Shown here: one piece after another, positions 1 through 4,721 of the stretch | How the letters are laid out: the number at the start of each line of letters is the position of its first letter | How positions within the stretch are numbered: the first letter of the stretch is position 1 | From: an uncultured Leptolyngbya sp. | GTDB taxonomy: Bacteria; Cyanobacteriota; Cyanobacteriia; Phormidesmidales; Phormidesmidaceae | Assembly (NCBI GenBank): GCA_937899365.1 | Contig: CALBPH010000316.1 | Span: 1 to 5,262, forward strand | Length of the DNA: 5,262 nucleotides | Direction of reading: 5' to 3' | Notes under the pieces: generated by a model | Seen by the model: only the letters and a program-made list of their open reading frames with translations | The model's database searches: none | Told to the model about the DNA's origin: nothing | Position numbers and translations under genes: made by a program

Positions 1-715
1 GCTGCTGCTGCTCTAGAAATGCATCAGCCGATCCCTGATCAATCAAAATATGACGATGTGTCTGGGCATGGTGCTTCACCAGTTCGGTGGCGTCATAGGC
101 ACTCCAGGTAGACCGATCAGAGCCCAGATATTTACCCAGTGCTTTTTGCCCCCAGACACATTGGCTAGGGGCGGCAATCGGTGCAAAGGCCGAGATTGAT
201 TGATAGCTATCTGGGTTCCGTAGACCACACACTAGGGCTCCATGGCCTCCCATTGAATGGCCAAAAATGCCCTGACGCTCAGGATCAACAGCAAAGTTGC
301 CATGGATTAAAGCTGGCAACTCCTGAGTCACATAGCTATACATGCGGTAGTTTTTGGCCCAGGGCTCTTCGGTGGCGTCTACATAAAACCCAGCACCGCT
401 ACCAAAATCCCAGCCTTCTTCATCAGGGATAGCTTCACCACGAGGACTGGTGTCTGGAGCGACTAGCATGAGCCCATGTTCGGCTGCATAACGCTGAGCT
501 CCAGCTTTGGTCATAAAATTCTGCTCAGTGCAGGTTAATCCCGATAAGTAGTAGAGAACTGGTATCGGTTTGCTTTGATGCTGTGGTGGTACAAAGACGG
601 AAAATTTCATGGTGCATTGGCACTGCTCAGATGGGTGGCTATAGATACTGACGGTGCCGCCAAAGCAACCATGTTGACTCAGTAATGTGAGTGTTTCCTT
701 GGGGTGTTTAGCCAT
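1..715 (-). CDS. fghA: S-formylglutathione hydrolase (esterase D family), 3' end cut by window edge
   Basis: Reading the minus strand from ATG at 715 gives 238 uninterrupted codons to the window edge with no stop. This alpha/beta-hydrolase hydrolyses S-formylglutathione to formate and glutathione, the second step of glutathione-dependent formaldehyde detoxification in the cytoplasm. Visible family signatures are CFGGTVSIYSH near the N-terminus, LSGLTCTEQNF after the first strands, APDTSPRG, WDFGSGAGFYVDAT, and the nucleophile elbow GHSMGG with Ser154. The acid Asp231 lies in IDQGSADAFL. The catalytic His should follow about 35 residues later, beyond the window; the family is about 280 residues, so about 40 are missing. 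The start fits because the N-terminus aligns directly with the family. No clear Shine-Dalgarno or promoter was found upstream. The usual partner, formaldehyde dehydrogenase, is not in the window. The gene is divergent from the spondin gene. Confidence 0.95.
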   Translation of the reverse strand, partial: MAKHPKETLTLLSQHGCFGGTVSIYSHPSEQCQCTMKFSVFVPPQHQSKPIPVLYYLSGLTCTEQNFMTKAGAQRYAAEHGLMLVAPDTSPRGEAIPDEEGWDFGSGAGFYVDATEEPWAKNYRMYSYVTQELPALIHGNFAVDPERQGIFGHSMGGHGALVCGLRNPDSYQSISAFAPIAAPSQCVWGQKALGKYLGSDRSTWSAYDATELVKHHAQTHRHILIDQGSADAFLEQQQ

Positions 716-811
716 GAAGAATCCCAGTGTGTATTTGGTATTACTATCTCATTCCTATTCCAAATTTTCAGTGCAAACCTAAAAGCTTCTTTTAGCCTGG
801 GTTTTCGCCGT

Positions 812-918
812 TTTCTCAGTACTTTCTCAGGTTTTCCTTAGCTTTGTTACAAACTTCTCACTGCTTTCTCAAAGCTACCTCAGCGCAAAATTACCCCTCT
901 CACCAAGAATCCTCTCAG
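812..918 (+). promoter_or_regulatory. Array of eight CTCA-type direct repeats, mostly in helical phase
   Basis: Octamers read TTTCTCAG (812-819), TTTCTCAG (823-830), TTCCTTAG (834-841), CTTCTCAC (854-861), TTTCTCAA (865-872), TACCTCAG (876-883), CCTCTCAC (896-903) and CCTCTCAG (911-918). The start-to-start steps are 11, 11, 20, 11, 11, 20 and 15 bases, so the first seven sit on nearly the same face of the helix and form two triplets plus extra copies. Direct repeats at 11-bp steps are the usual layout for OmpR/PhoB-type response regulators; that a regulator of this kind binds here is inference. The array is upstream of the spondin gene and could also serve the divergent hydrolase gene. Confidence 0.55.
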
Positions 919-928
919 GGGGATGACC

Positions 929-957
929 TTCCTGTGTCAAATGTGGATGTCTCTAAT
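929..957 (+). promoter_or_regulatory. Weak candidate promoter of the spondin gene
   Basis: TCTAAT at 952-957 matches TATAAT at five of six positions, and a poor -35 (TTCCTG, 929-934) lies 17 bases upstream. The CTCA repeat array ends 10 bases before that -35, an arrangement that would suit an activator-dependent promoter. The leader would be about 60 bases. This is a tentative call; no better -10/-35 pair was found before the start at 1025. Confidence 0.2.
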
Positions 958-1024
958 TGCTTGGGAGGCATACCACCCACAGGTCAGGCTCTTGTATTTC
1001 CACTGAAGTCTTATCACTCTAACT

Positions 1025-1897
1025 ATGAATATGTTTGCTATTTTCTCTCGCCAGCAGGTGGCTACGGCTGCTGTGCTCGGTTTGGGAGCCGTGACAACAA
1101 TGGCGACAGCTGCATCTGCTGCCACACTTAGGGTGACTGTTGAAAATCTGGCACCCATTAACGGTGGCTTTCTAACTCCAGCATGGGTCGGTTTTCACGA
1201 TGGTACCTTTGACCTTTACAACCGGAATGAATCGCTAGATGGCTTTCCTGGATTAGAGTCCCTGGTTGAGGACGGCGACACAACTGAGCTCACGAATGCC
1301 TTTGCAGCTGAGGAGCCAGCTGGTGTCCAAGCGACGTTACTCAGTGATGGTCCTCCGCCTTTGGAGCCTGGTGAGCTGACTAGCTTCCTGTTGGATGTAG
1401 ATCCTGCGACTAATCAGTACTTTAGCTACGCGTCCATGGTGATTCCTAGTAATGATGCCTTCATTGCTAATGGCAATCCCTTAGCCCATGAAATCTTTGA
1501 TGATGCTGGTAATTTCTTGGGTGCTGATTTTGTTGTTTTAGGTAGCGAAGTGCTTGACGGTGGTACTGAAGTCAATGATGAATTGCCGTTTAGCACCGCT
1601 TTCTTGGGGCAGGCTGCTCCTAATACAGGTACTGATGAGAATGGTGTTGTCACAGAGCATCCTGGTCTGATACCTGGCGGCCCAATTTTAAGTACCACCG
1701 ATTCTAGTGCTCTCAATGGTCTACCTCTGAATTTTACAGGTGCTGACTTTACAGCACCTGACTACCAGGTGGCTCGCTTCCGCGTAGAACTGGTGGAAGA
1801 CGTTGTGGAAGATGTACCTGAGCCTGGAAGTATCTTGGGTCTTATGGCTGTGGGTGGTTTTGTGGCTGCAAGCCGCAAGCGTAAGCAGACTGCCTAG
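1025..1897 (+). CDS. Secreted spondin-domain protein with PEP-CTERM sorting signal
   Basis: The 290-residue product has three parts. Residues 1-32 form a signal peptide: R9 in the n-region, a hydrophobic stretch from V12 to M26, and an ASA cleavage site before A33. Residues 33 to about 258 match the bacterial spondin_N domain, with LRVTVENLAP at the start, the typical FSYASMVIPSNDAFI segment, and a final strand YQVARFRVELV. The C-terminus from residue 264 is a PEP-CTERM signal: VPEPGS, a hydrophobic helix (ILGLMAVGGFVAA) and the basic tail RKRK. Export and processing by a cyanobacterial exosortase are therefore expected, giving an extracellular or outer-surface protein; its ligand is unknown. 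The mature domain is acidic and has no cysteine, so it is not an obvious VKOR substrate. ATG 1025 lacks a clear Shine-Dalgarno; ATG 1031 is an alternative. The gene is followed by its own terminator. Confidence 0.9.
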   Translation: MNMFAIFSRQQVATAAVLGLGAVTTMATAASAATLRVTVENLAPINGGFLTPAWVGFHDGTFDLYNRNESLDGFPGLESLVEDGDTTELTNAFAAEEPAGVQATLLSDGPPPLEPGELTSFLLDVDPATNQYFSYASMVIPSNDAFIANGNPLAHEIFDDAGNFLGADFVVLGSEVLDGGTEVNDELPFSTAFLGQAAPNTGTDENGVVTEHPGLIPGGPILSTTDSSALNGLPLNFTGADFTAPDYQVARFRVELVEDVVEDVPEPGSILGLMAVGGFVAASRKRKQTA

Positions 1898-1934
1898 GAA
1901 CCTCAACTGCGCACACAGATGAATTGAGCCAATC

Positions 1935-1966
1935 GGGGAGAGCGTGAGTTCTCCCCTTTTTTGTTT
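1935..1966 (+). terminator. Rho-independent terminator of the spondin gene
   Basis: GGGGAGAGC (1935-1943) pairs with GTTCTCCCC (1948-1956) over nine base pairs, including one G-U, around a GTGA tetraloop of GNRA type. TTTTTTGTTT follows at 1957-1966. It lies 38 bases after the spondin stop codon. Confidence 0.9.
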
Positions 1967-2000
1967 CTATTCTTCAACGGCTTTTTTCTGTTTTTAGATG

Positions 2001-2029
2001 TGCATCCGATGCCCGTTGGCAGCCGTATA
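2001..2029 (+). promoter_or_regulatory. ECF-type promoter-like element, upstream copy (P1)
   Basis: ATCC at 2004-2007 and CGTATA at 2024-2029 are separated by 16 bases, a normal ECF sigma spacing, and CGT in the -10 is common in ECF promoters. The same sequence is conserved in P2. Transcription would begin near 2036 and meet the terminator-like hairpin at 2068-2105, so P1 may produce only a short RNA or depend on read-through. The -35 lies in a small inverted repeat GCATC-C-GATGC (2002-2012) that P2 lacks. Confidence 0.45.
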
Positions 2030-2067
2030 TGGTTAGCAATCCCTATAAATGGGGCTGTGACGTCGGT

Positions 2068-2105
2068 GGGTTAGGACGCGAGTTCTCCCTGTTTTTGATT
2101 TTTTT
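2068..2105 (+). terminator. Second terminator-like hairpin, possible attenuator before the sigma gene
   Basis: AGGAC (2073-2077) pairs with GTTCT (2082-2086) around a GCGA tetraloop of GNRA type; GGG (2068-2070) extends the stem with CCC (2087-2089) across a two-base TT bulge. The T-rich run 2090-2105 follows (TGTTTTTGATTTTTTT). It is weaker than the spondin terminator and appears to be its diverged duplicate. It lies between P1 and P2, so it could terminate or attenuate transcripts from P1. Confidence 0.5.
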
Positions 2106-2110
2106 GGGTG

Positions 2111-2136
2111 GGTGAATCCGATAGGTGAATCCGATA
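2111..2136 (+). repeat. Perfect 13-bp tandem duplication over the P2 -35 region
   Basis: GGTGAATCCGATA is repeated exactly at 2111-2123 and 2124-2136. Each unit carries one ATCC -35-like core (2116-2119 and 2129-2132); only the second has the 16-base spacing to CGTATA at 2149-2154. Confidence 0.95.
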
Positions 2137-2154
2137 GTAGTTGGCAGCCGTATA
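2126..2154 (+). promoter_or_regulatory. ECF-type promoter-like element before the sigma gene (P2)
   Basis: ATCC at 2129-2132 and CGTATA at 2149-2154 are separated by 16 bases, as in P1. Transcription would begin near 2161, just before the sigma factor gene, which fits the usual autoregulation of ECF sigma operons. The link to this sigma factor is inferred from position, spacing and duplication. From memory, SigK-type (RskA-controlled) promoters also have an ATCC-containing -35, which would suit the sigma factor type; this recollection was not checked. Confidence 0.55.
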
Positions 2155-2164
2155 CCTATTGAAA

Positions 2165-2174
2165 ACTGATCAGT
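2165..2174. repeat. 10-bp perfect palindrome in the sigma gene leader
   Basis: ACTGATCAGT reads the same on both strands and lies just downstream of the predicted P2 start site. It could be a small operator, but palindromes of this length also occur by chance. Confidence 0.3.
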
Positions 2175-2210
2175 AGGGTTGTGGTTCAGGCAGTAGATGG
2201 GACATCTGTG

Positions 2211-2768
2211 ATGGAACGTGAGGCCGACGGGACTCTGGTGGCTCGCCTGTGGGAAGGGGACTTGTCTGCTTTGGGTGTTCTTTATGATCGCTATGGCAGC
2301 TTAGTGTACGGCATTGCTATGAAAGGGCTGCGCCGGATAGGGGAAGCTGAGGACTTAACCCAAGAAGTGTTTCTGAGTTTGATGCGTACTCGTTCTTACC
2401 GGCCCCATCGTGGTTCTCTGGCTAGCTATTTGACCACCGTGACCCGTTCTCGGGTGATTGATCGGTTGAGGGCTCAATCGACCCAGAAAAAATACCTGAA
2501 TCAATGGCATCACAACCAGTCTGGTGTTGACTCGGTGACACCTATGAAGCATATAACCCAGCAAGAACAACGCGCCCTAGTACGTGCCGCTCTGACTACC
2601 TTAAAGGCGCAACAGCGAGAGGTGTTAGAGCTGAGTTATTACGAGGGACAGTCCCAGCGGGATATTGCTGAACGACTGGGGGTGCCGTTGGGGACGGTCA
2701 AGAGCTGGGCCAGGCGGGGGCTGCTGCAATTACGTAAGCAGTTGGATGTACTGAGGGAGGATCTATAA
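2211..2768 (+). CDS. ECF-family RNA polymerase sigma factor (SigK-like type)
   Basis: The 185-residue product directs RNA polymerase to a small promoter set. Sigma region 2 spans about residues 20-89, with the core-binding signature EDLTQEVFL (47-55) and the region 2.4 segment SYLTTVTRSRVIDRLR (72-87). Region 4 spans about 117-178, with LSYYEGQSQRDIAERLGVP leading into the GTVKSWARRGLLQLR recognition helix. The linker is short and there is no C-terminal extension, as in classical ECF factors. GVPLGTVK...R.GL..LR is the pattern of sigma factors paired with RskA-type anti-sigma factors. ATG 2211 is preferred because relatives usually begin about ten residues before the first helix; GTG 2181 would add ten residues, and neither has a good Shine-Dalgarno. 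The stop overlaps the anti-sigma start by one base (TAATG), so the two are co-transcribed and probably translationally coupled. Confidence 0.93.
   Translation: MEREADGTLVARLWEGDLSALGVLYDRYGSLVYGIAMKGLRRIGEAEDLTQEVFLSLMRTRSYRPHRGSLASYLTTVTRSRVIDRLRAQSTQKKYLNQWHHNQSGVDSVTPMKHITQQEQRALVRAALTTLKAQQREVLELSYYEGQSQRDIAERLGVPLGTVKSWARRGLLQLRKQLDVLREDL
2755..2761 (+). promoter_or_regulatory. Strong Shine-Dalgarno for the anti-sigma gene
   Basis: GGGAGGA lies six bases before the ATG at 2768, inside the end of the sigma gene. It is the clearest ribosome binding site in the window and fixes the anti-sigma start; it may keep the anti-sigma well expressed relative to the sigma factor. Confidence 0.85.
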
Positions 2769-3628
2769 TGCCCAGACCTCTTTCTCCTCAAGAGATTCAA
2801 GAGCTGATTGCTGGCTATGTGCTAGGCGATTTAAGTTCGGCAGAAGCTGAAGAGTTTCGGTCTTTGCTACTGCAGCTGCCGGAATTACAGGCCGAGGTGA
2901 CCTCATTGCAAGAGGTGTTGGCAATGATGCCCTATGGGTTAGATGAGGCGGATCCGGAGGATGGGTTGCGATCGCAAATCCTGTCCGCGGCCCAAGCCGA
3001 ACTCTCCCAACGTGCTTCCGTGCCTCCCCCAACCAGCCGCCGTTTCCAGCTACGACTCCCCTGGGCTATGACGACAGCCGCCGCTGCAGTTGCCATCGTT
3101 TCTGGTTTAGCGACGCTTCACCTCAGCGATCAGGTTCGCAGTTTACAAGCCCAACGCCCCCAGTCCGAGCTGGCCCAAACCGATATAACTCAAACCTGGT
3201 CAGGTCTGAGTCAGCTGTTGCAAGACCACCAGCAGTCTTTGGTAAACCCCAAAGGGCCCGTTGACTTTGTTGTCCAGAAACCAGCTGACATTCCCTCACT
3301 ATTGCAAGGGTTTCAAACCACTGTGGCGGCACTACCCCTACTGCCTGCAAAGCAGGGAATGCTGTTGGGGGGCAGCAACTGCCAGCTTGGTGATAACCCA
3401 GGGCTGCGGCTTACCTATCAGCTGCCAATGGATAAAACCGTATCCGCCTATCAGCTGGCATTGGCCGATGAGGAGTTCCCTGAGTTGCAGTCAGCTCAGC
3501 TGACATTACAACAGCCCGATGGGACTGGCATTGTGCTTTGGCGCGATGACGACTACCTCTATGCCGTGGTGGCGGATTTGCCGACGACGGAATTGCAGAC
3601 CTTGGCCTATGCCATTGAGGGTATTTGA
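2768..3628 (+). CDS. Single-pass membrane anti-sigma factor (RskA-like N-terminus)
   Basis: The 286-residue product is expected to bind and inhibit the adjacent sigma factor. Residues 8-75 form an anti-sigma domain of RskA-like, zinc-free type: LIAGYVLGDLSSAEAEEF, a leucine-rich helix ending near AMMPYGL, then a segment containing RSQIL. It has no HxxxCxxC zinc motif. A proline-rich linker (85-91) leads to one membrane span at about 97-119 (LPWAMTTAAAAVAIVSGLATL). A short coiled-coil-like stretch (120-160) follows, then an extracytoplasmic domain. Its end, with GMLLGGSNCQLG (197-208) and GTGIVLWRDDDYLYAVVADL (252-271), resembles the sensor end of RsiW-like membrane anti-sigma factors; this resemblance is from memory. 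Cys205 is the only cysteine. Signal release probably involves proteolysis near the membrane, as in this class. The stop codon lies in the 3625-3670 palindrome, so the last residues may have been set by that insertion. Confidence 0.88.
   Translation: MPRPLSPQEIQELIAGYVLGDLSSAEAEEFRSLLLQLPELQAEVTSLQEVLAMMPYGLDEADPEDGLRSQILSAAQAELSQRASVPPPTSRRFQLRLPWAMTTAAAAVAIVSGLATLHLSDQVRSLQAQRPQSELAQTDITQTWSGLSQLLQDHQQSLVNPKGPVDFVVQKPADIPSLLQGFQTTVAALPLLPAKQGMLLGGSNCQLGDNPGLRLTYQLPMDKTVSAYQLALADEEFPELQSAQLTLQQPDGTGIVLWRDDDYLYAVVADLPTTELQTLAYAIEGI
2968..2975. repeat. HIP1 octamer
   Basis: GCGATCGC is the highly iterated palindrome of many cyanobacterial chromosomes. One copy lies inside the anti-sigma gene. 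It supports a cyanobacterial origin. Confidence 0.8.
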
Positions 3629-3670
3629 TTCCTGTAGGGGCGTTCCATGGAACGCCCCTACAGGAATCAA
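3625..3670. repeat. Perfect 46-bp palindrome, REP/MITE-like
   Basis: Two 23-base arms are perfectly complementary with no spacer, centred between 3647 and 3648 on CCATGG. Each arm contains GATTCCTG, then TAGGGGCG, then TTCCA. The GTAGGGGCG...CGCCCCTAC core is, from memory, a common dispersed repeat in cyanobacterial genomes. The element begins one base before the anti-sigma TGA stop (3626-3628) and ends 49 bases before the VKOR gene. No transposase lies beside it and no target-site duplication is evident. In RNA it would form a very stable hairpin, but it has no T-tract, so it may stabilise or separate transcripts rather than act as a standard terminator. Confidence 0.85.
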
Positions 3671-3719
3671 CCGGCAAATAGCAACAACTTTTAGATCTAT
3701 CTCTTTTATCTTTAGAAAA

Positions 3720-4592
3720 ATGGCACGCAAACGTAAACAACCGACCACCTGGATCCATCGTAATTCTCGTTATTTACTGACTGGCGTAGCTACGGCTGGA
3801 CTGCTCTTATCCGTTGGCTGTATGGCTAAGGGCAATAGTGCCCTGGCAGGCAGTGCCTATGTGCAACTAGGCGGTCTTTCCCTGCCTCTTTTAGGAGCCA
3901 TCGCCTATGGCTTGATGGGGGCATGTGCCATTGGCCCCGTCGTCACCAAAAATAAGTCCTTAGAAGGACCCACCTGGATAGGATTATTCATTGGCAGTAT
4001 TGCGATGACCATTTTTAGTGGTTATTTGCTCTATATTATGTTGGCCGTTTTGCAAGAACCTTGCATTCCCTGCATGGTGTCAGCAGTTCTCACTGTTGGT
4101 TTATGGGGGCTGACGCTGGTGGGTAATCGCTGGGAAAGCTTGGGCCAGCTGTTGTTACCGGGTATATCGGTTGCTTTGGTCGCCTTTATTGCCACTACTG
4201 GCTTATACGCCTACGCCCAAAATCCAAATACCTTTACTGCCGGTAATCCACCGCCTGTGGTTGAAACTGACTCTGGTGCTTCCGAGATTGCCCTGGCTAA
4301 GCACCTGACCGACATTGGTGCCAAGAAATATGGTGCCTGGTGGTGTCCCCACTGTCATGCTCAACAAACGCTGTTTGGTAAGCAAGCCTTTGATCATGTG
4401 ACCTATGTAGAGTGTGATGAAGAAGGGATAGATCCTCAGCCCAATGCTTGCCGCGCTGCCGGCGTGCAAAGCTACCCAACATGGGAGATAAACGGTCAGA
4501 CCTATGCGGGTGTTCAGTCACTACAATCCCTAGCTGCGGCATCTGGCTACGCTGGGCCGCAAGAGTTTGTTAATCAAAATGCTGGGCATTAA
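3720..4592 (+). CDS. VKOR-thioredoxin fusion, disulfide-forming membrane oxidoreductase
   Basis: The 290-residue product should oxidise thiols in secreted or lumenal proteins and pass electrons to quinone. Five membrane spans are visible: about 18-34, 54-75, 86-111, 118-136 and 144-166. The VKOR active site CIPC (C115-C118) sits at the start of the fourth. A thioredoxin-like domain follows (about 189-285), with WWCPHC (C209, C212), a second cysteine pair (C232, C244) and the cis-proline loop YPTW (P253). Order and spacing match cyanobacterial VKOR and its plant chloroplast relative LTO1. The oddity is the loop after the first span: the usual Cys pair before the conserved Tyr is absent; only C34 is nearby, and the position expected for the second Cys is Asn39. 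Cys69 in the second span is also unusual. ATG 3720 is chosen because MARKRKQ gives a basic cytoplasmic N-terminus; the open frame continues upstream only through the palindrome and the anti-sigma gene. No clear Shine-Dalgarno is present. Confidence 0.92.
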   Translation: MARKRKQPTTWIHRNSRYLLTGVATAGLLLSVGCMAKGNSALAGSAYVQLGGLSLPLLGAIAYGLMGACAIGPVVTKNKSLEGPTWIGLFIGSIAMTIFSGYLLYIMLAVLQEPCIPCMVSAVLTVGLWGLTLVGNRWESLGQLLLPGISVALVAFIATTGLYAYAQNPNTFTAGNPPPVVETDSGASEIALAKHLTDIGAKKYGAWWCPHCHAQQTLFGKQAFDHVTYVECDEEGIDPQPNACRAAGVQSYPTWEINGQTYAGVQSLQSLAAASGYAGPQEFVNQNAGH

Positions 4593-4664
4593 GAGACATT
4601 ATCAGGACCCGCGTTCTGAGCTGACGCTACCCTGACTTTTCCAGGTCTAATATGTATCTATTCC

Positions 4665-4694
4665 AAGGTGCTCATTCAACAGAGTGGGCACCTT
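4665..4694 (+). terminator. Weak hairpin between the VKOR and YdcF-like genes
   Basis: AAGGTGC (4665-4671) pairs with GCACCTT (4688-4694) across a 16-base loop, followed by only a weak T-rich stretch (TTGTTGGTTC). It could be a poor terminator for the VKOR gene or leader structure for the next gene. The rest of 4593-4721 shows no gene; a possible but poor promoter (CTGACT 4632-4637, TATCTA 4655-4660) lies just upstream. Confidence 0.3.
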
Positions 4695-4721
4695 TGTTGG
4701 TTCATCATCTTCGTCACGTTT

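Larger units (their letters stand above)
716..1024. other. Divergent intergenic region, no gene
   Basis: These 309 bases separate the minus-strand hydrolase from the plus-strand spondin gene and must hold both promoters. No convincing coding sequence lies here; an open frame starting at 844 runs out of frame into the spondin signal-peptide region and has no family resemblance. The central part carries the phased CTCA repeats listed separately. A hairpin with one mismatch (TGGGAGG, loop CATA, CCACCCA at 963-980) lies before the spondin start. No strong -35/-10 pair was seen for the hydrolase. Confidence 0.7.
1943..2154 (+). repeat. Diverged tandem duplication of a terminator-promoter block
   Basis: Two blocks recur in the same order. 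The terminator tail 1943-1966 matches 2077-2100 at 20 of 24 positions (offset 134). The downstream block TG(C/A)ATCCGAT, four variable bases, then GTTGGCAGCCGTATA occurs at 2001-2029 and 2126-2154 (offset 125), identical except for one base and the four-base gap. The DNA between the blocks has diverged, including a local 13-bp duplication in the second copy. The simplest reading is an old duplication of about 130 bp in the spondin-sigma intergenic region. Confidence 0.65.

Noticed and set aside
1..14. GCT trinucleotide run at the window edge
   Set aside because: It is four units encoding glutamines on the minus strand in the hydrolase gene; too short to call a repeat element.
181..432. Plus-strand open frame of 83 codons
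   Set aside because: It lies opposite the well-supported S-formylglutathione hydrolase gene and shows no family features.
846..853. GTTACAAA, a match to one half of the RpaB HLR1 box
   Set aside because: The second half expected two bases downstream (856-863, TCTCACTG) does not match, so a full HLR1 is not supported.
844..1158. Open frames on both strands across the spondin 5' region
   Set aside because: They overlap the repeat array and the spondin signal peptide in other frames, with no recognisable domain.
2002..2012. GCATC-C-GATGC inverted repeat as an operator
   Set aside because: It is not kept in the second copy of the promoter-like element, so it is more likely incidental.
2181..2210. 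GTG start adding ten residues to the sigma factor
   Set aside because: The extra residues match no family feature and the nearby GGG is too close to the GTG for a good ribosome site; it remains possible.
3519..3719. Upstream in-frame extension of the VKOR gene (67 codons)
   Set aside because: It reads through the end of the anti-sigma gene in another frame and the palindrome; VKOR homology starts only near the basic MARKRK sequence at 3720.
3411..3758. Minus-strand open frames across the anti-sigma end and palindrome
   Set aside because: They are antisense to real genes, pass through the repeat, and have low-quality composition without domains.
4203..4542. Minus-strand open frames within the thioredoxin domain
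   Set aside because: They lie wholly opposite a confident gene and show no homology features.
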